Below the pieces are notes generated by a model that ran no database searches, was not told the origin of the DNA, and saw only the letters and a list, made by a program, of their open reading frames with translations. Of a stretch of DNA of 64,000 bases, positions 33,511 through 45,439 are shown piece after piece. The position numbers and the translations under genes are program-made. Origin of the DNA: Zantedeschia hybrid cultivar (Eukaryota > Streptophyta > Magnoliopsida > Alismatales > Araceae). Position 1 is the first letter of the stretch; the number at the start of each line of letters is the position of its first letter. The stretch spans positions 39,087,670 through 39,151,669 of the forward strand of contig JARZZO010000001.1 in the NCBI GenBank assembly GCA_030544215.1, given 5' to 3'.

Positions 33511-34179
33511 TATTATGGATCATCGTTTGGCTCCGATGATTCCATAGTAGCTTAAGCAGTCCATGATCATCCCTATTTATTTTTCTGCATATATGTGATA
33601 TTTGTGGACTATGCTATCATATTTTTCTATTAAGTATTATGATACTTCAAATCGAAATACTATTGATAGCACGATTTTTATAAATCAACTCAAAAACCCC
33701 TCCTTTAAAAATTTAAGTTGTTAACGTAAGATATTCAGAATAATCCACGTAACCCACCATCATTATAGATCTAAGGATAATTCTTATCTCAAATGGATTT
33801 GTTGTGCTACCACAAGGTCTATTTGATTTAGAAATTAACCTAGGTCTACGACATGTGATGTCATTAAGATAAATGGACAAATAGTGTAGTTTTGTTGTGC
33901 TACCACAAGGATTGCACTATGAATTCATGTTATCTGAGTAATGATGGATAAACTTAACTGAATCACTTGATTTGTTGTGCTACCACAAGGTCATTCTGAT
34001 TCAGGGGTTAAATTGATCGGATATTGCAAAATGTTGCAATTGTCAAGAGTTGACTGCCTAAGGGACTTGATGTGATTTGTTGTGCTACCACAAGATCACA
34101 TGCATGGTGCCCGAAGGATTCTGATCCCCACTAGGAGATCACCGGAATCTCCCGTTCTGTATATTAGAGGGTCATACAG
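33511..34179 (+). other. Structured-RNA module of seven hairpins upstream of gag (Cop-B)
   Basis: H0 (33511-33549) has arms of about 15 bp around TTTGGCTC. H1 33789-33826, H2 33881-33920, H3 33960-34002 and H4 34071-34100 each contain TTTGTTGTGCTACCACAAG, in which TTGTG pairs with CACAA. Each is enclosed by a different outer stem: TCAAAT/ATTTGA, ATAGTG/CACTAT, GAATCA/TGATTC and TGTGAT/ATCACA. The TTGCAA hairpin is at 34023-34040. H5 (34134-34152) is GGAGAT/ATCTCC, where Cop-A and Cop-C have GGAGAC/GTCTCC. H6 (34157-34179) is CTGTAT/ATACAG. The gag ATG follows 92 bp later. Confidence 0.8.
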
Positions 34180-34270
34180 ATCGCCGAAAAATAGTGGGAG
34201 CCTAAATCTAGATTAAAAGTTCTAAATCTGATTTTAAGAACTATCTGCTTATTTTTCCTTGTAGGTCGCT

Positions 34271-37200
34271 ATGTCGTCACCTAACCCCCTTCGTTGCATA
34301 CTTGATGCAAACAAACTCACGGGACCTAATTACATTGACTGGTTACGCAACCTGAAGATTGTCCTCAGGTGTGAAAAGCTAGCCAATGTCCTGGATTAAC
34401 CAGATCCAGTACAACCCGGTGAAAATGCTAACGAGGATGAATTAATGATGTTTGAAAACTGGAAGGAGGATTCTATCAAAGTCCAGTGTTATATGCTTGG
34501 TTCAATGAACAATGAACTACAACGACAGCATGATAACATGGAACCTAAGTCCATTCTGAATCACCTACAAGAGTTGTTTAGTGAACAATCCAGAACAGAA
34601 AGATAGGAGATATCTAAGAAATTGTTCGGGACCAAAATAAGCGAGGGCACATCTGTGCAAACTCATGTGCTCAAGATGATAGAATGGATTGAGAGGCTTG
34701 CAGTGCTTGGTTTTGTTATGAACAATGACCTAAGCATCGACTTAATCCTACAGTCCCTTCCAGATTCATTTTCACAATTCATTATTAACTTCAATATGAA
34801 CAAAATTGAAGTTACACTGGCTGAGCTACTCAACATGTTGAAGACAGCAGAAGGCACTATCCAGAAAGATAAGCCACATGTAATGCTTGTTGGTAAGACC
34901 AATAAGAAAAGAAAAGCTGGACAGACCTTTAAGAACGGTATGCCTAAGAAGCTAGTGAAAAGCGAACCAGCGGTTCAAAAGGACAAGGGTAAAGTCAATG
35001 ATAAAGGTCAGTGTTTCCACTGCCATAAAGAAGGTCACTGGAAGAGAAACTGCAAGATTTATCTAGCAGAAAAAGCAAAGGAGAAGCTTGGTGAAGCTTC
35101 AGGTATACTCATGATCGATTTTAACTTGTCTTATAGAGAATCAACATCTTGGGTATTAGATACTGGATGTGTTTCTCATATCTGCAATAACTTGCAGGTG
35201 TTAACAAGTAAAAGAAGATTGAACCGCGGAGACGTGGATCTGAGACTCGGGAATGGAGCAAAAGTTGCTGCGTTAGCTGTGGGGACAGCAAGACTTCAGA
35301 TGCCGCCAGGAGACTCATTGGAACTAATAAATTGTTATTATGTTCCAACCATTATTAGGAATATCATATCTATTTCGTGTTTAGATAAACAAGGATATTC
35401 TATAAAACTTGAGAATAAAGGTTGTTCCATTTATCAAGGAGACAAATTGTTTGCTTCTGGATACTTATTGAATGGATTATATTTACTTGATATTTCATAT
35501 GTTGTTTGTCTAATAAATAAATCTCTTGAACGAGTAGATAAGGATGTGAACAAATCATACCTATGGCATTGTAGGCTCGGTCATATAAATGAGAACATGA
35601 TCATCAGGTTGCAAAAGAATGGATATCTTGATCCATTTGATTATGAATCATTTGCAACTTGTGAAACTTGTCTCATGGGAAAAATGACCAAAGCTCCATT
35701 TTCAGGACATGGAGAAAGAGCTGAGGACTTATTGGAACTAATACATAGTGATGTACGTGGTCCAATGTCCACTCATGCTATGGGTGGTTACTCATACTTT
35801 GTTTCATTTACAGATGATTTCTCAAGATATGGCTACATATATTTAATGAAATATAAGTCAGAAGTTTTTGAGAAATTTAAAGAGTTTAAAAATTAAGTTG
35901 AGAACCAGACTGGAAAGAGTATCAAAATTCTTCGATCAGATCGAGGGGGTGAATACTTAAGTACAGAATTCATACAATATCTTAAGAATAATGGTATTTT
36001 GTTTCAGTAGACTCCTCCCTATACACCACAATTTAATGGTGTATCGGAAAGGAGAAATCGTACTCTATTAGATATAGTACGATCAATGATGAGTTATGCT
36101 AAACTTCCAATCTCTTTATGGGGATATGCACTATTGACTGCTGCATATCTGTTGAACAAAGTTCCCAGTAAGTCAGTATCTTCCACTCCATATGAGATAT
36201 GGAAAGGAAAGAAACCAGACTTTAAGCATGTTAGAGTCTGGGGTTGTCCTGCACATGTCAAAAGACATGATCCAGACAAACTGGATTCCAGGACAGAAAA
36301 ATGTAGATTTGTGGGATATCCAAAAGAGACTTTTGGATATTATTTCTATCAGCCCAGCGATCAAAGGGTGTTTGTCGCAAAAAGAGTTGTCTTCTTAGAG
36401 AAAGAATATCTTTCAAAAGAAGACAATAGGAGCAAGATAGAATTGGAAGAAATTCTAGATACACAAATCAACACTAGTTCATCTACTGAACCATTGACTC
36501 AAGAACTTGTTCAAGATGATACACAAAAGGTTCACAGATCAGGTAGAGTGCCTAAGCAGCCTGAAAGATATGTTGGACATATCGATGATGGCAAACCAAA
36601 AGTGCACTTAAATGAGGATGATGATCCTCAAACTTGCCTGGAAGCCATGAATAGTCAAGAATCTGAGAAATGGCAAGAGGCAATGAATTCTGAAATTCAG
36701 TCCATGTATGCCAACCAAGTTTGGAACTTGGTTAATCTGCCAGAAGGTATAGTACCTATTGGCAGTAAATGGATCTTTAAAAGAAAGATCGGGGTAGATG
36801 GACAGATTGACACATACAAGGCAAGGCTGGTAGCAAAAGGATATCGTCAAAGGCAAGGCATTGACTATGACGAAACATTTTCTCCAGTTGCCATGATTAA
36901 GTCAATCAGAATACTTCTTGCTATCACCGCATTCTATGATGATGAAATATGGCAAATGAATGTGAAAACAACATTCCTTAACGGGAACCTTCAAGAAGAG
37001 GTGTATATGATACAACCTGAAGGATTCACTTCCAAAGAGCATTCAAGCAAGGTATGCAAGCTGCAAAGATCCATTTATGGATTAAAACAGGCATCCCGAA
37101 CTTGGAACTTAAGATTTGATGAAGCAATCAAATCTTATGACTTCATTAAGAATGAAGATGAACCTTGTGTATACAGAAAGACAAGTGGGAGCGCAGTTAC

Positions 37201-38200
37201 CTTTTTAGTACTTTACATTGATGACATTCTACTCATTGGAAATGATGTAGGAATGTTGTCATCAGTAAAGACTTGGTTATCCAAAAACTTCTCCATAAAA
37301 GATTTGGGAGAAGTATCCTATATTCTGAGAATAAGGATCTATAGAGATAGGTCCAAAAGGATGCTTGGATTATCCCAATCTATATACATAGATACCGTAG
37401 TCAAAAGGTTTGGCATGGAAAATTCCAAGAGAGGTCTCGTTCCAATGAGGCATGGAATTTATCTCTATAAAGGAATGTCTCCCAAGACACCTGAAGAGAA
37501 AGCATACATGGATAGAGTTTCTTATGCCTCGGCAATAGGATCTATCATGTATGCAATGCTATGTACTAGGCTTGATTTGGCACACCCACTAAGTGTCACT
37601 AGTAGATATCAGGCTGATCCAGGTGAAGAACACTGGAAGGCGGTGAAATGTATCCTTAGATACTTAAGAAGGACTAAGGATTTATTTCTCGTCTATGGAG
37701 GAAACGACTTGGAACTTCGAGGGTTTACTGACTCGAGTTTCCAGTCGGATATGGATGATAGCAAGTCCATGTCTGGATTTGTGTTCATGTTAAATGGAGG
37801 TGCAGTAAGTTGGAAAAGTTCCAAACAAGAAACAACTGCAGATTCGACGACCGAAGCAGAATACATTGTTGCAGCTGAAGCGGCCAAGGAGGCGGTTTGG
37901 ATGAAGAAGTTCATCTCTGCACTTGGAGTAGTTCCAAGCATTTCAGATCCTGTTCCATTATTGTGTGACAACAATGGGGCAATAGCTCAAGCGAAGGAGC
38001 CAAGATCACATCAGAAGTCAAATCACATTCTGAGACGATTTCATCTGATTCGTGAGATCATCGCCCGAGGAGATATAGTAGTTGAGAAAATCTCATCTGA
38101 AAATAATGTAGCAGATCCCTTGACTAAGCCATTGTCTCAAAACAATTTAGAACGTCACCTTAAGTCTATGGGACTTAGACACACGGGTGATTGGCTATAG
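34271..38200 (+). pseudogene. Cop-B gag-pol polyprotein, four in-frame stops
   Basis: One frame of 1310 codons from ATG 34271 (MSSPNPLRCILDANKLTGPN) to 38200. Stops are at 34397-34399 (TAA), 34604-34606 (TAG), 35894-35896 (TAA) and 36008-36010 (TAG). Order: Gag; zinc knuckle CFHCHKEGHWKRNC (about 35010); protease WVLDTGCVSHIC (about 35150); integrase with WHCRLGH, FTDDFSRYG, SDRGGEYLST and NGVSERRNRTLLD; reverse transcriptase with FLVLYIDDILLIGND (YIDD intact); RNase H with GFTDSSFQ and TTEAEYIVAAEAAKE. Protease-integrase-RT-RH order is diagnostic of Ty1/Copia. Catalytic residues all look kept, so the loss is recent. It would make virus-like particles and copy the element. Confidence 0.95.
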
Positions 38201-38203
38201 TCC

Positions 38204-38214
38204 AAGTGGGAGAA
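38204..38214 (+). other. Polypurine tract, Cop-B
   Basis: AAGTGGGAGAA directly before the 3' LTR start TGATAGAATTGG, within the signature GATTGGCT...TCCAAGTGGGAGA shared with Cop-A and Cop-C. Confidence 0.85.
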
Positions 38215-39504
38215 TGATAGAATTGGGTGGCCTCAAAGCCAATCATTGTACATTCTAGTTCACATTATTAATAAAGGCAATTATTTCTTCATTTATAGTT
38301 CTTACAAATTAACTATCGTAATGAAGGTCCGTAGATAAATGTATGGGATATTGAATCATGATGAGATCATGATAGTGAGATCAATATCCTCAGTCACTTG
38401 TCTTAAACAGTTCTCGATCATAGGATATTTGAGATGGACATTAAATATCCGATAAGATCGACACAAGTTATGTCTGCTCATGTGATGAGGGTGAATGATC
38501 TCACATTCACTCGTGTGGTGACAGTAAGACAAACTTGTGGGTGCTCATTAGAGAATGAGTTCACTGAACAGACCCAATTAAGAATTCCTGGATGGTAATT
38601 ATACCTATTAGTCAACCAGGGAATTTAATCGTTGCAGTAGCACAGTTGGTCCTTTGACCTGAGTCACCAATGATACCTTGTTTGTAGACCATTGTGTCTT
38701 GATTCTCTGACTTGTGGACTTTAACCATTAAGCCCACGATAGTCGGTCTCTCAGATACAGTGGAAAGCTTGCGAAGGTAATTGAGTGAACAACAAGGGAT
38801 CACTTATTCTTGGTATAAGACTAGAGAGAGAATGTCCTATGGATGTGTACACAGAAATCCCTGGTCAGGGTCAAATGAAAGAGATGTCTTTCTAGAAATT
38901 AACTGAGTACTGGAATTCATCTAAATAATGCGATAGAGGGTTTGACTATAAAACCATACCCTTGCGTTATTGGGACATTGGATGAGCGAAGGATTTTATC
39001 TGTGCGGTATCTGCAGACGGAAAGGTTCAAATGAAGGGAACAGTATCCCTTATATCTTCTAGGATCATGAGGTAGTGTTTGGTACCGTTCATGATCAGAA
39101 GGCCAAGTGAATTAATCATCAGATGATAAACCACTTGTTTATTAAATTAATCCTTTAACATATGATGTTTAAATGTTAATTAATAAATATTAAACTGTAG
39201 AATTAGTTCTAAGTTTAATGGGCCTGAAACCGGACTGATATATGGGCCTAGAGGGTCACACACATAAGAGTTCTCGTCAGACGGTGAGAGACATTAAATT
39301 TCATGCTTATCTGGGTTTTTATGAAAAGCCGCAGGATAAACATGAAGATTTAATGGAGATTTATCCAAGGCCAAACTCTTAGATAATCATGAGGATTAAT
39401 CCTTGTGCTTATCCTTATTTCTTATATAAGGAGGCCAAGGGGAGGGGTAAAAGAGGTTGGACGAATTTTACACTCCAAGATTCTCTATCTTCTCTCTCTC
39501 TCTC

Positions 39505-42163
39505 TGTAAGGACTGAGGTTTCGGGTTCAGTTTTCGAGTCGGGTTCGGGCCGAATCCCCTGGTTTGGACCCTGAGGGGGGTCTTGAGATTCCTGGCTGAA
39601 TGGCGTCAGCACTGCTCGACGCCTTTCAAAAGGCGTCAGGTTGTGTGGACGCCATTTAGGTCTGCAGGTTGTTGTGCCACGTGTACGCCACGTGGGTGGG
39701 TTTCGGGCCGCGAGAGTACGGCCCCGGTCACATCGTCTAAACGGCGTCCATGTTGGTCGACGCGATTCAGACTGTGACCTCTGCGATGTCAGGGTACGGC
39801 GCCAGAGCGTTGTCAGTACGGCCGTCCTGTCAGACTGATAGGCGTCTACCTCGATCGACGCGTTTTAGCGGGATTCAGATTGACTTCGCGAGCCTCTCCT
39901 TCCTTCCCTCATTCTCGCCTTCACTCTCTCTCTCTTCGCCCTCTCCGCCCTCTCCGACTCTCTTTTCCCCTTCCCTTCCTCTTCTTCCTCTTCCAATCAC
40001 TCCATAGCCTCCTTACCTCTCACCTCTACCTCCACCACCTCCTTCGCGGCGTTCCCTTCTCCGGACGGCGGCCGACGTCCCGGCGGAGTGGCGGCGTCCT
40101 CGAGGGTACCGGCGGCGGTCTGCGGTGCGGCGGGTCAGCGGCGAGGAGCTTGGAGGAGTTCAAGAACCGGTAGGGGGACGAACCTTGCATGTATTGCTCG
40201 TGTTTTCTTTGGCGTGACATGACGTGTTCGGGCTAAATTGAGCATGTTTAGGGGGTTTCCTTATAGGAATGACTGTGCTTGTGATCGTGGGTTCTAGCAT
40301 GCTTGTGATTGATGAATACCTCTTCCTCCCCTTCTTGTTTTGGGGCTTTTCGGGGTGTTTGGGGTTAAGGGAGAAACCCTCGGTTCGAACCAGGGAACCA
40401 GGCTTCTGGCGCTAAACGGCGTCGTGCCTGGTCGACGCCTTTCAGAAGGGCGTCAGGGCAGTACGACGCCTTTTAGGGCAGAAACCTCCCTGATTCGAGG
40501 TTTTACGAGTAGGGGTTCTGGCGCTAAATGACGTCATGGATGGACGACGCCTTTCAGAAGGGCGTCGGGACATCATGACGCCATTTAGACAGGAAAATCA
40601 CCCCGAGTGAGGGTTTGTAAATCTGGAATTTCAGCGTGAATGGCGTCTGTGGACCTGGACGCGTTTTAAATAGGCGACTCCCTATGACGACGCGTTTCAA
40701 GGAATATTCTGACTGTTAAATGAACCTGTCTGAGGGACTTGAATGGCGTCGACCTCGGTCGACGCGATTCAAGACAGAATTGTGTAATCCTGGTTTTATC
40801 ATGTGTTTTCACTGTGGGGCGACTCAAATGCATGTTTCACGTGATACACTGAGACTGAGGACTTCTGCGTGATTGGAATTACATCATGTTATATGTGTGT
40901 ACATGTTTATGCGATTGTGGGTTGGAACAACTGTGGTTTACGTTTGTCACCATGGACCGATGGGGACAGGGTCATGGTGTCTGTGAGGCATTGTGCCGTA
41001 CCGGTGGGAGAAGGGGTACATGTTGTGTTTTACCTTTGGCTGAGGGAAGCAGGATCGCCTTGAGCCCGACGGGCCGGAGTAGTCGGTGTGCTATCCGAGG
41101 AGTCGCTGTTTGTCCTCAGCGGGTCGGGGTTTCCCGGTTTGTCGTGGCAGCTTCCGGCGCGTTTCTTGCTGTGGAGTTGGTTGTGGTACTGTTGGAGTTG
41201 TTTTACCCCTGTAGCCACTGGGCCTGATGTGACCTTTGATCAAAGTTACGAGTGGTACCCTTAGCCCTTTGGCCTGACGCAGCCCGGGAGGTTAGGGTTG
41301 TGGGTAGTTCCTGTAGCTTCGGCTTGACGGGGGTTCGCCGGTCCCTAGGGCCCTCCTGAAGCGCTGAGGCCTAGCGTGGAGGCAATCCGGACGGTAGGAC
41401 AGTAGTCTAGACTGCTTGTGTGCACACGTAGCTGGCAGTGGCGGTACACTGGTTCCAGCTAGTCCTAGTTTGACTCACTGCCTCACCCTACAGTGCCCCG
41501 GAACACTGTAGGGGTGGACAGGCATGAGTAGTGGTGGTAGTGTTGGGAGGCGACGTTTGACTGCGGTCGACTGTGTGGTTCAGTCGCTTCGTGGACTTTG
41601 ACTGTGAGACGTGACTCTGTGTTGGGTTCTTCGGGTTGCTAGAATTGTTCTTGCTACACTGCTTATCGTTCGTTTCATGTCAGAGTTGAGTGCTATGTTT
41701 ACTGTTTTACTTAATTGCCATTTATCCCTATTGTTGCACTTGTGGGTGTGTGAGTGGGAGGCAAGGGATCGGATGATCCCTACTGAGCCCATTCTGGTGT
41801 GGCTCACTCCCTGCGGTTTCAGGTGTGGACCTCGTGGCGAGCGGAAGCGTGGTGTCTTCTTGGTGTGCGGACCAGCAGCTATCTTAGTTCCGGGGTATGC
41901 CCCGATGTTGTTGTACTTTCCTTCTGCCTTTTACTCATTTAATTTGTTGGACATGTAATTATTGTTGGACTGTATATGGACATTGTTATTTTCCTTCCTG
42001 CGCACTTGCTCACCTTTGTAGTCCGTGAGATTGTTATATTTAGCCTTGTTTAGCACTTACTCCTCCAGATGTGTTGTGTGAGATCCGGGTGTGAACCCGC
42101 AGTTAATGGGCCGACATCCATTTAGTGACCGGGTCTCCGGTCATAGGATGGCGGGTCGTTACA
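39505..42163 (+). mobile_element. Solo LTR, 2659 bp, with hairpin-motif repeats
   Basis: Starts TGTAAGGACTGAGG and ends GGCGGGTCGTTACA; flanked by CTCTC at 39500-39504 and 42164-42168. The ends and size fit a Ty3/Gypsy LTR; no internal part remains. The orientation is inferred. It holds eleven copies of the GGCGTC-(about 10 nt)-GACGC inverted repeat between 39599 and 40770. The CT-rich and GC-rich region 39900-40170 resembles a transcribed leader. Reading frames inside show no domain. Confidence 0.88.
39599..40770 (+). repeat. Eleven copies of a GGCGTC...GACGCC inverted repeat
   Basis: Units of about 30 bp at about 39599, 39627, 39742, 39840, 40416, 40445, 40527, 40557, 40638, 40670 and 40741. 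The consensus is AATGGCGTC, a variable 8-10 nt, then GACGCCATTT. The best unit (40745-40765) pairs GCGTCGACC with GGTCGACGC. Several are head-to-tail in pairs sharing the flank. Confidence 0.85.
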
Positions 42164-42463
42164 CTCTCCTTCTATCTCTTGGAGTAGATCTTTCTCTTTC
42201 CGCGCATGGTGGATTTGAGATCTGGTCGGAGCACTCAAGTCGAGGAGGAAATCGCGTCTGCAGCGGGAGCTCGTGTGGATACCTCTAGAGATCGTGCGCG
42301 TGCGCGATTACCGAGTCAGAATCATCCACGGGAGATTCGAAACCCCGCAAAGGTAAAGAACCGTTCTTCCCGCGTTTTATTTTAATTGTCCGTTATACGA
42401 TCCCAGCAACCGATACATAGGAATCGTTTTTATTTTCCGCTGTGTTCCTATCGATTCCTTAGA

Positions 42464-44132
42464 TCTGGAACTTCCTCCAGTACTATTTTACTCCCACTGT
42501 CCTCCTGGAGAAGGTATTCCTCTTCCAGGAATACAGCTTTCCTGGCGACAAACATCTTTTATTCACCAGGATGGTAAAAATAGTATCCAAAGGTTTCCTT
42601 TGGATATCCCACAAACCTGTATTTATCAATTCGTGATTCCAGCTTGTTTGGATCATGCCTCTTTACATGAGCAGGGCAACCCCAGACTTTAACATGCTTA
42701 AATTCTGGTTTCTTGCCTTTCCATATCTCATATGGAGTAGAGGCCACAGACTTGCTGGGTACTCTGGTCAGTAGGTATGCTGCTGACTCTAGAGCATACC
42801 CCAGAGGGACACTGGTAATCCGAAAAAGCTCATCATGGATCGCACCATGTCCAACAAGGTGTGATTCCTACTTTCCGATACACCATTCATCTGTGGTGTA
42901 TATGGAGGGGTTAGCTGAGAAAGGATACCATTATCCTTTAAGAATTGTGTGAAATTAGTACTCAAGTATTCTCCTCCTCGATCTGATCGAAGAGCTTTAA
43001 TACTCTTTCCTAACTGCTTCTCTACCTCATTCTTGAACTTCTCAAATGCTTCCGACTTGTACTTCATTAAGTACACATGGCCGAATCTTGAAAAGTCATC
43101 GGTGAACGTGATGAAGTATGAAAAGCCACCTTTAGTTTGGGTGGACATGGTACCACATACATCCGAATGTATTAGTTCCAGAATGTCCTTGGCACGTTCT
43201 CCATATCCAGTAAAGGGAGATTTTGCCATCTTTCCCATAAGGCAGGATTCACATGTTGCAAACGATTCATAATCGAATGCTGTTAAGTAACCATGCTTGT
43301 GCAACTTTTGCAACCTGCTTTCGCCAATGTGCCCAAGTCTACAATGCCATATATAGGCTTGGTTCACACAATTCTTGCTCTTCTTAAGTGCATTATCAAT
43401 TTGAAGATTGTAATAAGAAACATATAATAGATATAGACCGTTGACTAAAGATGCTGAAGCTATTGATTTATTACCATAATAAATCGAACAACTTCTATTT
43501 TCAATAGTCAACCTATATCCTATCTTATCCAAACAAGACACTGATATGATGTTCTTTATTATGCTAGGAACATAATAACAATCTTCTAAAAGTAAGGCGT
43601 CTCCTGATGGAAGCCTGAGGTTTGCTGTCCCAACAGCAATCGCCGCAACTTTTGCGCCATTTCTTAGCCTCAATTCCACCTCGCCTTGTCTTAGCTTGCG
43701 CTTACTTGTCAGCATCTGCACATCATGGCAGATATGAGAAGCACATCCGTTATCTAATACCCAAGATGTGGAATCTCTAACTGACAAGTTGATATCTATC
43801 ATATAGATATCAGAAGCTTCAGACAGCTTCACCTTTCCATGAGCTTTATCGTTAAGGAACTCCTTGCAATTCCTTTTCCAGTGACCATACTGCTTATAAT
43901 AGAAGTAGTCACCCTTTACTACTCTTTTGCCTTTGTCCTTCGATCTTTTATCGTTAGTTGTCATCTCTGCTTCAAGGGCATCCAATGGCGATTCAGCAGG
44001 AGGATCAGCTCCAGGGATAAAGTCAATGTGCTCAGATCTAAAGACATTCTTCAGGTTTCTGAACCAATCCGAGTAGATCAGGTAAGTCAAAAGGACATCA
44101 AGTATGCCACGGAGTGGGTTATTCGACGACAT
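42464..44132 (-). pseudogene. Cop-C gag-pol, 5' half: gag remnant, protease, integrase
   Basis: Starts at ATG 44132 (MSSNNPLRGILD). Most of Gag is missing compared with Cop-B: about 60 codons after the start it reaches DKGKRVVKGDYFYYKQYGHW. There the zinc knuckle has lost its first two Cys (YFYY for CFHC). The protease site reads WVLDNGCASHIC, with Asn for Thr. Integrase follows: WHCRLGHIGESRL, FTDDFSRFGHVYL, SDRGGEYLST and NGVSESRNHTLLDM. A frameshift lies near 42790, then STPYEIWKGKKPEFK (42559-42747). The frame is cut by Cop-B at 42464 and resumes at 30069. Confidence 0.9.
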
Positions 44133-44244
44133 AATTCCCTACAGGAGATAAGTAAAATCTATTTAGCAGATGTTCAATTATTAAAATTTAAAACAAGACA
44201 TGGTCTTTTGTTCAAGTTTAACTCCCACTAATTTTCGACGGACA

Positions 44245-44906
44245 GTATAACCCTCAGTTATACAGAACGGGAGACGCCGACAGTCTCCTAGTGGGGATCA
44301 GAATCTCAATGACTTGCACTACAGCCTTGTGGATAGCACAACAAACTGTAATACAATCAAAGAGCACCTAACTCATGGGACATGCAACTCCTTGCAATAT
44401 CTGATCATAGCTTCGGTCCCCAGAGATTTAATGGCCTTGTGGATAGCACAACAAACTACTAATTCTGGTCTAAGCTAACCATCATTACGCGACGAGCATA
44501 GATTTGCATGCAGCCTTTGTGGATAGCACAACAAAACTACATGGTTCCTCTACCCCAATCATATAGGCATCTAATGCCATAGCCACAGTTTTTCCTCCCA
44601 ATTAAGCAGGCCTTGTGGATAGCACAACAAACCTGCCTAAAGTGATTCGAATCCTATGACTATAACGATGGTGGACCACGCGGTAAGTTCTTAACTAATC
44701 GTGTTACGGCTTAGAGTTTATCTGAGGGTATTTAGATAACTTTTATCTTAGTCTCTCCTAGGTGATAGTATATAAATATATCGTATATATTTACTAAATA
44801 CTATACCTGCTTTGATTCATAATCAAAAGAAAACAATGCATCTCATACATGTCTAGTGTGGTCATGGACAGCACAGCGGGTTTGACTGGAGCCAACAGTC
44901 AAACGC
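44245..44906 (-). other. Structured-RNA module of seven hairpins upstream of gag (Cop-C)
   Basis: Plus-strand coordinates, read on the minus strand. H0 (44876-44906) has GTTTGACTG paired with CAGTCAAAC around TTGGCTC. H1 (44602-44640), H2 (44507-44543), H3 (core 44435-44455) and H4 (44320-44350) contain CCTTGTGGATAGCACAACA on the plus strand with outer stems GCAGG/CCTGC, CATGCAG/CTACATG (one mismatch), weak, and TACAG/CTGTA. The TGCAA hairpin is at 44383-44396. H5 (44270-44288) is GGAGAC/GTCTCC and H6 (44245-44263) is GTATAAC/GTTATAC. Confidence 0.76.
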
Positions 44907-45439
44907 ACACACAATCTAACACAATAATTATATTAGATAACCTGCAAACACATAGGCAAGAGATCTCTATCTTTTCGCCTTCCTGGTTGCAGCTGTGGAT
45001 CGTCCTCGCTCTTTCCTCGGTTGCCTCGATCATATGACACTAATTCTAGAATTACATGTAATTAGAAGAGAGCCTTATGGCAAGTACAAGAGAGAGGGAG
45101 GTAGAAGTACATCGGAGTATGAGAGAGGGAGAGATACACAGATCTCTATTTATTAACAATTAATAAACATCCATCATTCATCCCACGATCCACACAAAAA
45201 TACATCATTCATCACATGAACAATTAAATAAGTGCATATCCATGACCACGGTGTATTTTAAACATCCCACACATGATTCATCGCATCACATGGCTAAAAT
45301 AAAAGAGTTTTCAAAAAATATAATTTTGGCTTTCAAAAAGCTGGGATCCAATCAAAATTGGTATTTGAATTTCGAAAACCCTTTTAATTAATTTAACATG
45401 CAATCAAATCTAATTTAAAAGCATCGAAACACACATCAC

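Larger units (their letters stand above)
30070..42463 (+). mobile_element. Cop-B Copia element, nearly complete, nested in Cop-C
   Basis: Inserted into the Cop-C pol. Flanks are TTTGG (30065-30069) and TCTGG (42464-42468), one mismatch. 5' LTR 30070-31654, PBS 31656-31668, leader, hairpin module 33511-34179, single gag-pol frame 34271-38200, polypurine tract 38204-38214, 3' LTR 38215-42463 with a 2.66-kb solo LTR inside. Both LTRs are 1585 bp after removing that insertion. The gag-pol has only four stop codons and no frameshift, so this is the youngest coding element in the window. Confidence 0.95.
38215..42463 (+). repeat. Cop-B 3' LTR, split by a solo LTR
   Basis: LTR parts 38215-39504 and 42169-42463 (1290 plus 295 = 1585 bp) align with the 5' LTR with few differences. 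The break lies in the CT-rich run. Confidence 0.93.

Noticed and set aside
33789..34100. Possible CRISPR-like array (constant core with variable neighbours)
   Set aside because: Only four units, spacing 80-106 bp, the variable parts are self-complementary stems and not spacers, and the context is a plant retrotransposon leader.
36094..37974. Minus-strand frames of 60-93 codons opposite Cop-B pol
   Set aside because: Shadows of the plus-strand gag-pol.
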